A DNA stretch of 64,000 bases, from positions 186,001-250,000 of the forward strand of contig JAURWE010000046.1 in NCBI GenBank assembly GCA_030655075.1, given 5' to 3'. Below the pieces are notes generated by a model. That model had not been told where the DNA came from. It searched no databases and saw only the letters and a list, made by a program, of their open reading frames with translations. The first letter of the stretch is position 1, and every line of letters begins with the position of its first letter. This document shows, in pieces, positions 53,436-62,955 of this stretch. Made by a program: the position numbers and the translations under genes. The DNA comes from Pararhizobium sp. (GTDB taxonomy: Bacteria; Pseudomonadota; Alphaproteobacteria; Rhizobiales; Rhizobiaceae).

Positions 53436-54512
53436 ATGCGCTCGAAATTCAAGATGCCGCTTTCCCGACTGCTCCATGATCAGCAACGATGGGGCCGGAT
53501 CCTGCTCAAGGCGGCCAAGCTGTCGAGCGGCGTCCTGGATCCCGCACCAAAACGGCGGGCACCGATCAAAAAAGCCGCCGCCACAGCCGAACGCCTTCAG
53601 GAGGTTGCATCCTTCGGCACCAATCCCGGCCGGCTGCGCATGCTGCGCTACGTGCCACCGGCACTGCCGCGCAGATCACCGCTCGTCGTCGTCCTGCACG
53701 GCTGCCACCAGAGCGCCGAGGAATACGATCATCATAGCGGCTGGTCGACCCTGGCGCGCGAGCGCGGGTTTGCGCTCGTTTATGCCGAGCAGACCCGCTC
53801 CAACAACGGCAATCTCTGTTTCAACTGGTTCCGTCCAAGCAACGTCACGCGAGACCGTGGTGAGGTCATGTCGATCCGCCAGATGATCGGCAAGATGGCC
53901 ACTGCCCATGCCATCGACAAGAAACGCATCTTCATCACCGGCCTGTCCGCCGGCGGTGCCATGACGGCTTCGATGTTGGCCGCCTATCCGGAACTGTTTG
54001 CCGGTGGCGGCATCATCGCCGGCCTGCCGCATGGGGCTGCGCGCGATGTCAGCCGGGCGCTTGATGCCATGAACGCCGCACCCATCCGCACACCCGAAGA
54101 ATGGGGAAATCTCGTGCGCGCAGCCTCGCCGTCGCTGGCGCACCGCCCCACCGTGTCGATCTGGCACGGCACCAAGGACCGCACCGTCTCGATCTCCAAC
54201 GCCCGCGCGCTTCTCGACCAGTGGCTGGATATCTATAACCTCGATGCCACGGCTTTCGTGGAAACGACCGTCGACGGCCACGCTCGCCGGGTCTGGCTCG
54301 ACAAGAAGGGCAGGCCGGTGATCGAGCTCACGCTTATCGACGGCATGGGCCACGGAACCCCGCTGCGCCCCCGCGCCGCATCGCGCCCGCGGGCGGACAC
54401 ACCCGGCCGCTTCATGCTCGACGCCGGCATTTCCTCGACCACCCAGCTCGCCAAGACCTGGGGCCTGCGAAAGCCGTCTTTGCTTGCAACCATCAAGGGT
54501 GTGGTGAAGTAG
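53436..54512 (+). CDS. PHB depolymerase-type esterase (LpqC family)
   Basis: A 358-residue alpha/beta hydrolase of the PhaZ/LpqC family. The start of the catalytic domain is PLVVVLHGCHQSAEEYDHHS; the serine elbow is ITGLSAGGAMTASMLAAYPE, and LFAGGGIIAGLPHGAA follows. The late part has VSIWHGTKDRTVSISNAR with the Asp and a conserved HGH-like histidine in DGMGHGTPL. There is a basic N-terminal leader of about 55 residues but no clear signal peptide, so cytosolic action on polyhydroxybutyrate or on short-chain esters is possible. The substrate is not certain. Confidence 0.88.
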   Translation: MRSKFKMPLSRLLHDQQRWGRILLKAAKLSSGVLDPAPKRRAPIKKAAATAERLQEVASFGTNPGRLRMLRYVPPALPRRSPLVVVLHGCHQSAEEYDHHSGWSTLARERGFALVYAEQTRSNNGNLCFNWFRPSNVTRDRGEVMSIRQMIGKMATAHAIDKKRIFITGLSAGGAMTASMLAAYPELFAGGGIIAGLPHGAARDVSRALDAMNAAPIRTPEEWGNLVRAASPSLAHRPTVSIWHGTKDRTVSISNARALLDQWLDIYNLDATAFVETTVDGHARRVWLDKKGRPVIELTLIDGMGHGTPLRPRAASRPRADTPGRFMLDAGISSTTQLAKTWGLRKPSLLATIKGVVK

Positions 54513-54606
54513 ATCGTCAGCGCCCAGGCGGTCGGTGGATTGCGCGTTCAGGAGACGGAGCGCCGCCTTGTGCAAACCGGGCAAATGATCACGGGCAATC
54601 TTCAGA

Positions 54607-54741
54607 TTACCCGACTGCCCGGCGCCAGACCCAGGAATCGCGAAACTGATCGTCGGAGAGACCGGCGACCAGATTGGCGATCTGAACAGATTCGTCCACG
54701 ATTTGATGCAGCCGGTTGGCGGGCGATTTGCTGGACGCCAT
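54607..54741 (-). pseudogene. Truncated HEPN (DUF86) toxin partner of the MNT gene
   Basis: The frame starts ATG at 54741, inside TAATG, overlapping the MNT stop by one base. It encodes 44 residues: MASSKSPANRLHQIVDESVQ, then IANLVAGLSDDQFRDSWVWR and RAVG. This is the normal N-terminus of a HepT-like DUF86 protein (about 110-145 residues), which then stops. The catalytic R...H part is missing, and no continuation was recognised within about 100 bases downstream. The toxin is therefore probably non-functional, while its nucleotidyltransferase partner is intact. Confidence 0.75.
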
Positions 54742-55052
54742 TAGAAAATCCGGATCGCCTCGCGTTCGATGTCGGCAAGAAGATGTCTGGAAAGACCGGC
54801 GCGCGTGCCGAAATCGACCGGCAGGGCAATGGCCGCCGTCAAGACATCGTAGGCACCGACATAGTGCTCCAGCGCAGAAAAATCGCTGGATGCCGGATCG
54901 ACAAAAATATCGACGTCGGAGCTGTCAGTCTGCTCGTTCAGCGCCCGGGAGCCGAACAGATAGAGCGATTCCACGCCATGCGCCCGCAAGGCCGGCTCGA
55001 CACGCTTGATTTGATCGATGATATCTTGCCTGTCACGATACCGCCCTACCAA
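54741..55052 (-). CDS. MNT-domain nucleotidyltransferase (MntA-like antitoxin)
   Basis: A 103-residue minimal nucleotidyltransferase. The catalytic pattern is present: LYLFGSRALNEQTDSSDVDI, with GSRA and the DVDIFV aspartates. In MNT-HEPN pairs the MntA enzyme adds AMP groups to the HEPN ribonuclease and silences it. Here the gene is followed directly by a truncated HEPN. It sits at the left border of the rlmD-tlyA block, 39 bases after the RNA methyltransferase gene on the same strand. Confidence 0.85.
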   Translation of the reverse strand: MVGRYRDRQDIIDQIKRVEPALRAHGVESLYLFGSRALNEQTDSSDVDIFVDPASSDFSALEHYVGAYDVLTAAIALPVDFGTRAGLSRHLLADIEREAIRIF

Positions 55053-55091
55053 GAGGGGCTATCGTATCATAAACCGGAAAAGCGACAAACC

Positions 55092-56342
55092 TCACTTCTC
55101 CAGCGTCGCCACCACTTCCACATGGGCCGACCAGAGGAACTGGTCGATAGGTGTCACTGAGGTGATGCGATAGCCAGCATCGACGAGGATGCGCAGGTCG
55201 CGCGCCAGCGTCAGCGGGTTGCAGGAAACGGCAGCGATCTTCCTGACGCCGGAGCGGGCAATTTCGCGGGTCTGGGCTTCGGCACCGGCGCGCGGCGGAT
55301 CGAACACGGCAGCGTCAAAGACTTTCAGTTCCTGCGCCATCAGCGGCCGGCGGAACAGGTCGCGCTTCTCGATCGTCACGGGCTTCAGCCCTTGCGTGTT
55401 GCGGGCCGCCAGATCAAGCGCTTTCAACGCCTTGTCTTCCATCTCGACCGCATGCACGCGAGCGCTCTTCGCCATGCGCAGCGTGAAGGTTCCCGAGCCC
55501 GAAAACAGATCGGCGATCCGCTTGGACTTGCCGACATGGGTCAGAACCAGCGCCGCCATGGCCTCTTCGGCCGTCTGCGTCGCCTGCATGAAACTGCCGG
55601 GCGGCGGCGAGACGGCAACAGAGCCGAAATCGATCAGCGGCTTTTGCGGCTCGACGAGAATTTCGCCGTTGAGCGACACGCGGGCAATGCCCCTCTGTCC
55701 GAGAACCGTTTCCACGGCTGCGCGGCGCTGCTGGTCGGGAACCGTCTTGAGGCCTTCGAACGACAGGTCGAGACCGGTGCGGGTTTCAAGAACCGCGATC
55801 CGGAACGGATCGGCACCCACAGCCAGAACCTTGCCGATGGCGCGGATGCTGTCGAGCCGGGCAACGATGCCGGGGCTCGTGACGGGACATTCGACGATAT
55901 TGACGATGTGGTGGCTCTCGGCCTGGCTGAAGCCGAGCAGCAGATCCTTCTCGATCCGCCGGGCGCTGAACACCGCCCGCCGCCGTTCGCCCGGATGGGC
56001 GTGAATGAGCGGCGACACCACCGGCGTCAGCGCCTTCGTTTTCAGCGCGTCGATCACCAGCTGGCGTTTGAAATCCGTGTAGAGACCGTCGCTCGCATGC
56101 TGCAGCGTGCAGCCGCCGCAGGTGCCGTTCTCGCCGTCAGGGCCGAAATGTCGGCACTTGGGCGCCCGGCGTTCGGGCGAGGCGACGCTCATCGACATGA
56201 CCGTGCCCTGCGTCTTGTTGAGCGCGATGGCGACGGTTTCACCTGGAAGCGTGAAGGGCACGTAGACAGGACCCCAGGCGCCCTCCGTCACGCCGTCGCC
56301 TTGCAGACCGAGCTTGTCGATCGTAACGGTTTCCGAACTCAT
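55092..56342 (-). CDS. 23S rRNA (uracil-5-)-methyltransferase family protein (RlmD/RumA-like)
   Basis: A 416-residue class I SAM-dependent RNA methyltransferase. An N-terminal TRAM-like part precedes the [4Fe-4S] cluster ligands CRHFGPDGENGTCGGC (two of the Cys close together, C-x2-C, preceded by the first). The SAM part shows LFSGSGTFTLRMAKSARVHA, DPPRAGAEAQ and the catalytic Cys in AAVSCNPLTLARDL. It is likely to methylate U1939-type positions of 23S rRNA (RlmD) or a related site; TrmA/RlmC-type alternatives are not excluded. The start overlaps the tlyA stop by four bases. Confidence 0.88.
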   Translation of the reverse strand: MSSETVTIDKLGLQGDGVTEGAWGPVYVPFTLPGETVAIALNKTQGTVMSMSVASPERRAPKCRHFGPDGENGTCGGCTLQHASDGLYTDFKRQLVIDALKTKALTPVVSPLIHAHPGERRRAVFSARRIEKDLLLGFSQAESHHIVNIVECPVTSPGIVARLDSIRAIGKVLAVGADPFRIAVLETRTGLDLSFEGLKTVPDQQRRAAVETVLGQRGIARVSLNGEILVEPQKPLIDFGSVAVSPPPGSFMQATQTAEEAMAALVLTHVGKSKRIADLFSGSGTFTLRMAKSARVHAVEMEDKALKALDLAARNTQGLKPVTIEKRDLFRRPLMAQELKVFDAAVFDPPRAGAEAQTREIARSGVRKIAAVSCNPLTLARDLRILVDAGYRITSVTPIDQFLWSAHVEVVATLEK

Positions 56343-57109
56343 GGCGCAACCGCTTCCGGCTTGCGGCCGCCAAGCAGGTACTCGACATTGCCGTCGCCGC
56401 CAGAGATCGGCGAGGGGATCAGCCCGAGGCTTTCCCAGCCCATCTCTTCGACCAGCCAGGCTTCGAGCGTGGCTGCGACATCGGGCGCCGTTTCCGGCAG
56501 CTTGAGCAGACCGGCCTTGCTGATCGCCTCGCGACCCGCCTCGAACTGCGGCTTGACCAGGAGAACGCAGACAGCGCCCGGCTCGGCAAATTCCAGCGCC
56601 GGCGGCAGCGCCAGCCGGATCGAGATGAAGGAGACGTCGGAAACGACCATGCCGATGGCGCGGCCGTCGAGATGATCCTCGTCGAGAACGCGGGCGTTCA
56701 GCCCCTCGTAATTGGTGACGCGCGCATCCTCGCGCAGGCGCGGATGCAGCTGGTCATGGCCGACATCGACCGAGATGACGTGATTGGCGCCACGAAACAG
56801 CAGAACTTCGGTAAAGCCGCCGGTCGAGGCGCCGATATCCAGGCAGTCGAGCCCGGCGGGGTCGAGCCCGAAATGATCGAGCCCGGCGGCAAGCTTCAGC
56901 GCCGCGCGCGAGACATAGGCCTGCACCGGGTCGTCGATGGAAATCTCGACATCGAGCGCAAAGGTCAGGCTGGGCTTGGTCACGGTCTTGCCGTTGACCA
57001 TGACGGTGCCGCGCTGGATCGCATCGCGGGCACGCGAGCGGCTGGCGACAAGGCCCCGGTTCAGAACGAGCTGATCGAGGCGGATATGGGAGGATGTATC
57101 TGTGGACAT
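56339..57109 (-). CDS. tlyA: TlyA family rRNA 2'-O-methyltransferase
   Basis: A 256-residue protein. The N-terminal S4 RNA-binding domain reads IRLDQLVLNRGLVASRSRAR. The FtsJ-like methyltransferase domain has CLDIGASTGGFTEVLLFRGA (SAM motif), VDVGHDQLHPRLR, and VVSDVSFISIRLALPPALEF. TlyA proteins methylate ribosomal RNA riboses; in some bacteria the same fold was called a hemolysin, which does not apply here. It is translationally coupled to the RlmD-like gene by a four-base overlap. In other Rhizobiales it is often near dxs and xseB, as here, though a Septu-like pair now separates it from dxs. Confidence 0.93.
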   Translation of the reverse strand: MSTDTSSHIRLDQLVLNRGLVASRSRARDAIQRGTVMVNGKTVTKPSLTFALDVEISIDDPVQAYVSRAALKLAAGLDHFGLDPAGLDCLDIGASTGGFTEVLLFRGANHVISVDVGHDQLHPRLREDARVTNYEGLNARVLDEDHLDGRAIGMVVSDVSFISIRLALPPALEFAEPGAVCVLLVKPQFEAGREAISKAGLLKLPETAPDVAATLEAWLVEEMGWESLGLIPSPISGGDGNVEYLLGGRKPEAVAP

Positions 57110-57220
57110 GCGCCCCTCATGACGCCTCAGCGCCCGGCTGGCAAGCTCTATGGCCGCTCGCGCGCCAAATAATCCGGGCTTTCGCTGCCATTTTCATGCG
57201 AACCCGGCATTCCCCCAGCC

Positions 57221-58054
57221 TCAAACATGGATCGCCTCGAAATAGCGGATCATGCCGGCATACTGGCTGTCCGGCTGCACCATGGTGTGGATCAGGTCCT
57301 TGCTCATGTCGCGGATATCGGCGGGCACGCCCGGAGTATCGGCGGCTCTGCGGGCCAGCCGGTAGAACTCGTACTGCTTGTAGCGCAGACGCTTGAGCTC
57401 CGGCCGGTTCAGCCCGTAAATCCGCTCGACCGCATCGACGATCTTTTCGGCTGCCGGGTTCTGCGGCAGCGGCACCACCTCTACCTCCTTGGTGCCGTCG
57501 AGAATGTCCCAGGCAAAGATCGTTTCCGGATCGTCGAAGTAGGGGTTTGGGATCAGCGCACTCTCCTTGTGGTGCAGCGCCTCGAAGGCGGCGACCTGTG
57601 CCGCATCAAGCGGATCGGGAATGGCGCCTGCGGCAAGCTGGTCCAGGGCCGCATCGCTTGCGCCGACGAGCACGGCAGGTGCCGGCATCACCACGCCGAC
57701 ACATTCGAACCGGTCGCTCTTGAACTGCTGGTTGCACACCGCGCAGGAGGCGAGATAGTTGTCATAGACATAGGCCAGCCACCAATAGACAGACTTCGGC
57801 CGGTAATGCTCGACATCACCGAAAGCCACGACCTTGGTTGCCGTTTCGCAATAGGCGCATTTGTCGAAGGTTTCCTTGAGCAGTTGCTCTTTCACGACGG
57901 ACCATTTCGAATCGAACTTGAGCGTCAGTTCGGCATTGGTGGCCTTCTGGGCACGCACGACCTTCATGATGTCGGTCAAGCGCTTCAGCGGCGTCTTGCC
58001 TCGGAACGTCGACGGTATCGCCTCTTTGGTGCGTATACGGTGCAGCCGGATCAT
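57221..58054 (-). CDS. HNH nuclease, PtuB/TIGR02646-like (Septu-type defence)
   Basis: A 277-residue protein with an HNH-type zinc finger: CAYC at residues 66-69, DVEHYRPK at 80-87 (catalytic His), and C104-x2-C107 followed by N108 and K112 (NYLASCAVCNQQFK). The rest is helical, without known domains. The TIGR02646 group, which includes PtuB-like partners, is typically encoded directly after an AAA ATPase; here the start overlaps the ATPase stop by four bases (ATGA). In Septu systems the ATPase PtuA forms a complex with the HNH PtuB that cuts nucleic acid during phage attack. The assignment to defence is by family and neighbourhood. Confidence 0.8.
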   Translation of the reverse strand: MIRLHRIRTKEAIPSTFRGKTPLKRLTDIMKVVRAQKATNAELTLKFDSKWSVVKEQLLKETFDKCAYCETATKVVAFGDVEHYRPKSVYWWLAYVYDNYLASCAVCNQQFKSDRFECVGVVMPAPAVLVGASDAALDQLAAGAIPDPLDAAQVAAFEALHHKESALIPNPYFDDPETIFAWDILDGTKEVEVVPLPQNPAAEKIVDAVERIYGLNRPELKRLRYKQYEFYRLARRAADTPGVPADIRDMSKDLIHTMVQPDSQYAGMIRYFEAIHV

Positions 58055-59301
58055 TGCCCCGCCTTGTTGATGGTTTCCTCGAGCTTCCTGAGGATGTCCA
58101 GCTGCTCGGATTTGAGGAACGCCTGTTCACGGTCGCTGTCGGGCCTCTGTCCCAGCCGCGCGGCAATATCGGCCATCTGCTGCACCTCGCCGTCGGACTT
58201 GTCGGTCTTGCGGTGAAGCGAGCGGTAGGTCTGCTTTTCCTGCTCGACCAGCAGCGACTCGTCGGATGCGTTGCCAAAGGCCTCGGTCGCGATCAACTGG
58301 TTCAGGAGCAGCGTACGCGGATCGCCGGAGAACTGCTCGATGCGCACGTCGCCGTCGCGCCGGATGCAGTAGTGCAGCGCGCCAGGCTCGGCCTGCTGCG
58401 CCGTGACGACGGAATGGGTGGTCACCAGCAGTTGCATGTTGGGCAGCTGGAAATTCAGGAAATCCAGAAGCCGCCGCTGCCATTTCGGATGCAGGTGCAG
58501 ATCGACCTCGTCGATGATCAAGAGGCCGCGCGCATGCAGCGGGTTCTTGAAATCACTGAACGTCTCGGTGACCTGGAACAACAGATCGCCGACCCAGGCG
58601 GCGACATTCTGAAAACCATCGGAAAGCTGGCCGAGCGACACCTTGCCATCCGGCGTGTTGAAGATCAGCGCGCCGCGCTGCTTGTCGATATGGGAAAACT
58701 GCATTTCCGGCAGAAAGTCGGAGAGAACGCCGGTGATCGTCTCCAGGCTCTGGCCGTCGCTGGCGTAATCCAGCTGCATCGCCCAGCTTTCCACCGGATT
58801 GAGCTCAGCCTCCTTGTCGAACAGCGACGCGGTGCTGCGGGCGCGTGGACTGCGGTATGTGCTGCTCGACAGGGACGCCGCCGACATGCGCCGCGAGGCC
58901 CCATAGGCAATCGTCAGAAAGCTGCGGGTCGTATGCTGCAAGGCGTCATCAAGCGGCGCCAGCGCTTCGAGATGGCGGCGCATAAATTGCGAGGTGCTCT
59001 CGCCCCGCACGAAATTGAGCACAACCTGGCGTTCCTCGCCCTTTTTGGTCTCGAACAGGACCGTCAGCGTTCCCTCGTCAACCTTGTCGTTGATCCATTC
59101 GGAAGGATTGCGCAGATGATCGAGAATGGCATCCGAACCGAGCATAGCCAGTGCCAGCGACCGCAAGACGGTCGATTTTCCGGTGCCGTTTTCGCCCAGC
59201 AGCACGGTCCATTTGCGATTGCTGCCGCCCGGCAGGTCAAAATCCAGCGACACGTCGGTGAAGCAGCGGATATTCTGGAGCCGCATGTGTTTGACGAACA
59301 T
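58051..59301 (-). CDS. AAA ATPase, PtuA/RecF-like (Septu-type defence)
   Basis: A 416-residue ABC/SMC-like ATPase. Walker A is GENGTGKST at 36-44; the signature line is LGQLSDGFQN at 223-232; Walker B is LLIIDE at 260-265, followed by HLHPKWQ; the switch histidine is in VTTHS at 293-297. The start MFVKHMRLQNIRCFTDVSLD at 59301 gives the usual N-terminal strand; 5 residues later is another Met. The region between signature and Walker A is a coiled or helical insertion. The pair with the HNH gene resembles Septu; related two-gene modules also occur as effectors of some retrons, but no reverse transcriptase is in the window. It sits between tlyA and dxs. Confidence 0.82.
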   Translation of the reverse strand: MFVKHMRLQNIRCFTDVSLDFDLPGGSNRKWTVLLGENGTGKSTVLRSLALAMLGSDAILDHLRNPSEWINDKVDEGTLTVLFETKKGEERQVVLNFVRGESTSQFMRRHLEALAPLDDALQHTTRSFLTIAYGASRRMSAASLSSSTYRSPRARSTASLFDKEAELNPVESWAMQLDYASDGQSLETITGVLSDFLPEMQFSHIDKQRGALIFNTPDGKVSLGQLSDGFQNVAAWVGDLLFQVTETFSDFKNPLHARGLLIIDEVDLHLHPKWQRRLLDFLNFQLPNMQLLVTTHSVVTAQQAEPGALHYCIRRDGDVRIEQFSGDPRTLLLNQLIATEAFGNASDESLLVEQEKQTYRSLHRKTDKSDGEVQQMADIAARLGQRPDSDREQAFLKSEQLDILRKLEETINKAGQ

Positions 59302-59418
59302 CGGGTCACTCCGGAGCAGGCGTAGGGCCAAGAAAACCACACGTTTGCCGGGTATGCAAGCAGCGATGTCCCGTGCGGCTGTTTATATTCTTGTTGTCTA
59401 AAGTTTCAGGCCCGGCGA

Positions 59419-61338
59419 TCAGACCGCCGCGCCGACATCGACCTGCTTCTGACCGAGGGCCCGGAACACGGTGGCGATAATACCGGCCCGGTCGAGACCG
59501 GCCTTGGCATACATCACCTCTGGCTTGGCCTGCTCCATCCAGATATCGGGCAGCACCAGTGGCCGGAATTTCAGGCCGTTGTCCAAGAGGCCCTCATGGC
59601 TGAGGAACTGCATGACATGGCTGCCGAAGCCGCCGACGGCACCTTCCTCGACGGTGATCAGCACCTCGTGGTGGCGGGCGAGTTGCCGGATCAAATCGTG
59701 ATCGAGCGGCTTGGCGAAACGCGCGTCGACAACCGTGGTCGAAAGGCCGCTGGAATCCAGATCCTCCGCCGCCGTCAGACACTCGGCAAGCCGCGTGCCG
59801 AAAGAGAGCAGGGCGACTTTCGAACCCTGCTTCATGATCCGGCCCTTGCCGATCTGCAGGATTTCGCCGCGTTCCGGCAGCTCGATGCCGACCCCTTCGC
59901 CGCGCGGATAGCGAAACGAGATCGGGCCGTCGTCATAGGCCGCAGCCGTGCGCACCATATGCTTCAGCTCCGCCTCGTCGGCGGCCGCCATAACCACGAA
60001 GCCGGGCAGGGTGGCGAGATAGGTCGTATCGAACGAGCCCGCATGCGTCGGCCCGTCGGCCCCGACCAGCCCGGCCCGGTCGATCGGGAAGCGCACCGGC
60101 AGGCCCTGGATCGCCACGTCGTGGACGACCTGGTCGTAAGCGCGCTGCAGGAAGGTGGAGTAGATTGCCGCGAACGGCTTGTAGCCTTCGGCTGCCAGAC
60201 CGGCAGCAAAGGTCACCGCATGCTGCTCGGCAATGCCGACATCAAAGCAGCGCGACGGATATTCCTTCAGGAACTTGTCGAGCCCGGTGCCGGACGGCAT
60301 GGCGGCGGTGACGGTGACGATCTTGTCGTCAAAACCCGCTTCCTGGACGATGGCATCGGCAAACACCGACGTATAGGCCGGCGCATTCGGCTTGGCTTTC
60401 GCCTGGGTGCCGGTGATGACGTCGAACGTGTTGACGCCGTGATACTTGTCGGCAGCGGCTTCGGCGGGCGCATAACCCTTGCCCTTCTGCGTCACCACAT
60501 GGATCAGCACCGGGCCCTTGGCATTGTCGCGCACATTGCGCAGCACCGGCAGCAGGTGGTCGAACGAATGGCCGTCGATCGGGCCGATGTGGTAAAAACC
60601 CATCTCCTCGAACAGCGTGCCGCCGGTGACATAGCCGCGCGCATGTTCGACGGCGCGGGTGATCGCCCGGTCAACCGTCTTGCCGAGATAGGCCGTCAGC
60701 TTCTTGCCGATATCGCGGATGCCCATATAGGTGCGGCCGGAGGCGAGGCGGGCGAGATAGGCGCTCATGGCGCCGGTTGGCGGTGCGATCGACATGTCGT
60801 TGTCGTTGAGGATGACGATGAGGCGTGCATCGAGCGCACCGGCGTTGTTCAGCGCCTCATAGGCCATGCCGGCCGACATGGCGCCATCGCCGATGACGGC
60901 GATGACATTGCGGTGCTGTCCCGACAGATCGGCCGCCACGGCCATGCCGAGACCGGCCGAAATCGAGGTCGAGGAATGCGCCGCGCCAAAGGGATCGTAT
61001 TCGCTCTCGGCCCGGCGGGTGAAGCCCGAAAGCCCGCCTTCCTGCCGCAGCGTGCGGATACGGTCGCGGCGTCCGGTCAGGATCTTGTGCGGGTAACACT
61101 GGTGGCCGACATCGAAGATCAGCCGGTCATAAGGGGTGTTGAAAACGTTGTGGATGGCAATCGTCAGTTCGACCACGCCGAGACCGGCACCCAGATGTCC
61201 GCCCGTGCGCGACACCGCATCGATCATTTCCGAGCGCAGCTCAGCCGCGAGCTGCGGCAGGTCGCGGTCTTCAATCGTCTTCAGGTCGTCCGGACTGGAA
61301 ACCGTGTCGAGAAGGGGGGTAACTGGTGCTTGTGTCAC
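59419..61338 (-). CDS. dxs: 1-deoxy-D-xylulose-5-phosphate synthase
   Basis: A 639-residue thiamine-diphosphate enzyme that starts the non-mevalonate isoprenoid pathway, joining pyruvate and glyceraldehyde-3-phosphate. Seen are [20 protein letters not shown], the cofactor motif [36 protein letters not shown], the pyrimidine region [19 protein letters not shown] and [20 protein letters not shown]. Length and motif spacing are standard. It links with ispE and the polyprenyl synthase elsewhere in the window. It lies between the Septu-like pair and the DUF1801 gene. Confidence 0.97.
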   Translation of the reverse strand: MTQAPVTPLLDTVSSPDDLKTIEDRDLPQLAAELRSEMIDAVSRTGGHLGAGLGVVELTIAIHNVFNTPYDRLIFDVGHQCYPHKILTGRRDRIRTLRQEGGLSGFTRRAESEYDPFGAAHSSTSISAGLGMAVAADLSGQHRNVIAVIGDGAMSAGMAYEALNNAGALDARLIVILNDNDMSIAPPTGAMSAYLARLASGRTYMGIRDIGKKLTAYLGKTVDRAITRAVEHARGYVTGGTLFEEMGFYHIGPIDGHSFDHLLPVLRNVRDNAKGPVLIHVVTQKGKGYAPAEAAADKYHGVNTFDVITGTQAKAKPNAPAYTSVFADAIVQEAGFDDKIVTVTAAMPSGTGLDKFLKEYPSRCFDVGIAEQHAVTFAAGLAAEGYKPFAAIYSTFLQRAYDQVVHDVAIQGLPVRFPIDRAGLVGADGPTHAGSFDTTYLATLPGFVVMAAADEAELKHMVRTAAAYDDGPISFRYPRGEGVGIELPERGEILQIGKGRIMKQGSKVALLSFGTRLAECLTAAEDLDSSGLSTTVVDARFAKPLDHDLIRQLARHHEVLITVEEGAVGGFGSHVMQFLSHEGLLDNGLKFRPLVLPDIWMEQAKPEVMYAKAGLDRAGIIATVFRALGQKQVDVGAAV

Positions 61339-61566
61339 GCGTGCGCCTCATGGTCTCTTGCCCGTTTGCCCCGGCTTCGCTTTGAAGCCCGGCCCGGGTT
61401 TGCGGCTTTCCGCCGCGCTTGCCTGTCACATGCAGAATGCGGCGCGCGATTTCAACCGTTTAGGCAAGTCTAGAGCCTATTTTGCCGGATTGATACGGCA
61501 CAAACCGACGCATTCCCCAGTATTGTCGGGTGATTGAGGCATTTTGCTGATGCCGGATTTAGGGGC

Positions 61567-62001
61567 TCACATCCGCTCGCCCGGCAGCTGGCTCGCCTGC
61601 TTGATCCACGAGATCAGCTGGGCCTCATCCAGCGCATCACCTTCATGAATATGGAAATACCGTGTCGATGCGGTCTTCGACGCAACCGGCGGCACGGGAT
61701 CCAGCGAAGCGCCGGTAAAAAACGCAAGCTTGATGTATTTTGCGAAACAATGGACGCCGAGAAACCAGCCGTCGCCCTTGATGCCGTAAAGCGGTGAATT
61801 CCATTTGACTGCCTTGTCGACGCTCGGCACCGTCGTCTCGACCAGCGCATCCAGACGGGCGCCGACATCGCTTTTCCAACCGGGCATGGCGGCGATATAG
61901 GCTTTGACCGGCCCATCGCCATAACCCTTGGCGATCTGGGGATTGCCGCCCGCGAGAAGCGTGGGCCCGTTGGATATCTTGTCGGACGTCTTGCCGCTCA
62001 T
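61567..62001 (-). CDS. DUF1801 domain protein
   Basis: A 144-residue soluble protein with a YdhG-like/DUF1801 fold. The core is VKAYIAAMPGWKSDVGARLD, VKWNSPLYGIKGDGWFLGVH, AKYIKLAFFTGASLDPVPPV and RYFHIHEGDALDEAQLISWI. Function is not known; members are small cytoplasmic proteins common in soil bacteria. It lies 15 bases downstream of the pirin gene on the same strand, so the two are probably co-transcribed. Confidence 0.85.
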   Translation of the reverse strand: MSGKTSDKISNGPTLLAGGNPQIAKGYGDGPVKAYIAAMPGWKSDVGARLDALVETTVPSVDKAVKWNSPLYGIKGDGWFLGVHCFAKYIKLAFFTGASLDPVPPVASKTASTRYFHIHEGDALDEAQLISWIKQASQLPGERM

Positions 62002-62016
62002 CGTCTGTTCCCGACA

Positions 62017-62940
62017 TCAACTCGATGGCAGCGGAATGAACTCTTCCTCGTCGCCCGGCACGATGTCGAAACGGCCGGTTCGCCACTCTTCCTTAGCCTG
62101 TTCGATGCGCTCTTTCGACGAGGAAACGAAATTCCACCAGATATGCCGCTGCGAGCCAAGTGCCGCACCGCCGAACAGCATGACATGACAGCCCGCCGCT
62201 CCCGCCGTCAGCGTGATCGCGTCGCCGGGACGGAAGACCAGCAGCTGGTTGTCGGCAAAATGATCGCCGGCGATGATGACCTCGCCCGACAGGATATAGA
62301 GCGCCCGCTCTTCCCACTGGGCGGCAAAGGGCGCACTTTTGCCCGGTTCGAGCGCCAGATCGACATACAGCGTGTCGGAAAACACAGGCACCGGCGATCC
62401 CATGCCTTCGAACTGGCCGATGACGACACGACCGCTGATGCCACTATCGGCAAAAGCCGGCATGTCGCGTTTTTCCGTGTGGGAGAACATCGGATTGATT
62501 TCTTCATGGGCGTCGGGCAGCGCCAGCCAGGTCTGCAGCCCGGACAGGGAGTGCGGCTTGCCGCGCACATGTTCCGGCGCCCGCTCCGAATGCACGATAC
62601 CGCGTCCGGCCGTCATCAGGTTGAGGTCGCCGGGGCGGATGACCATTTCCGTGCCAAGACTGTCGCGATGCTTGATTTCGCCGTCGAACAGATAGGTGAC
62701 GGTCGACAGGCCGATATGCGGATGCGGCCGCACGTCGATGGCGGCACCGGCCTTGAACAGGGCAGGGCCCATCCTGTCGAAGAAGATGAACGGCCCCACC
62801 AGTCGCCGCTTGGCCGTCGGCAGCGCCCGGCGCACCTGGAAGCCGCCGAGATCGGTGGTGCGCGGAACAATCAGATGCTCGATCGCATCGCAAGCCGGCT
62901 TGTCACCGGCATGGGGGTCGTTTCCGGGAAAGAAGGACAT
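62017..62940 (-). CDS. Pirin family protein
   Basis: A 307-residue double-cupin protein. The N-terminal pirin domain reads FQVRRALPTAKRRLVGPFIF, DRMGPALFKAGAAIDVRPHP, HIGLSTVTYLFDGEIKHRDS and LNLMTAGRGIVHSERAPEH, which contains the metal-binding HxH and E/H residues. The C-terminal pirin domain has EERALYILSGEVIIAGDHFA. Bacterial pirins such as YhhW oxidise flavonoids (quercetinase) or act on pyruvate dehydrogenase; the activity here is unknown. It is followed by DUF1801. Upstream, 15 bases away, ends the HEPN gene on the same strand. Confidence 0.9.
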   Translation of the reverse strand: MSFFPGNDPHAGDKPACDAIEHLIVPRTTDLGGFQVRRALPTAKRRLVGPFIFFDRMGPALFKAGAAIDVRPHPHIGLSTVTYLFDGEIKHRDSLGTEMVIRPGDLNLMTAGRGIVHSERAPEHVRGKPHSLSGLQTWLALPDAHEEINPMFSHTEKRDMPAFADSGISGRVVIGQFEGMGSPVPVFSDTLYVDLALEPGKSAPFAAQWEERALYILSGEVIIAGDHFADNQLLVFRPGDAITLTAGAAGCHVMLFGGAALGSQRHIWWNFVSSSKERIEQAKEEWRTGRFDIVPGDEEEFIPLPSS

Positions 62941-62955
62941 GAATGAGTTCGCCCC

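Noticed and set aside
57221..59301. Retron containing the ATPase/HNH pair
   Set aside because: No reverse transcriptase frame and no msr/msd-like structure was recognised near the pair, so a plain Septu-like system is preferred.
59596..61473. 625-codon open frame on the plus strand opposite dxs
   Set aside because: It is fully antisense to a highly conserved dxs and its product is rich in Arg/Gly/His without any known motif, as expected for shadow frames in GC-rich DNA.
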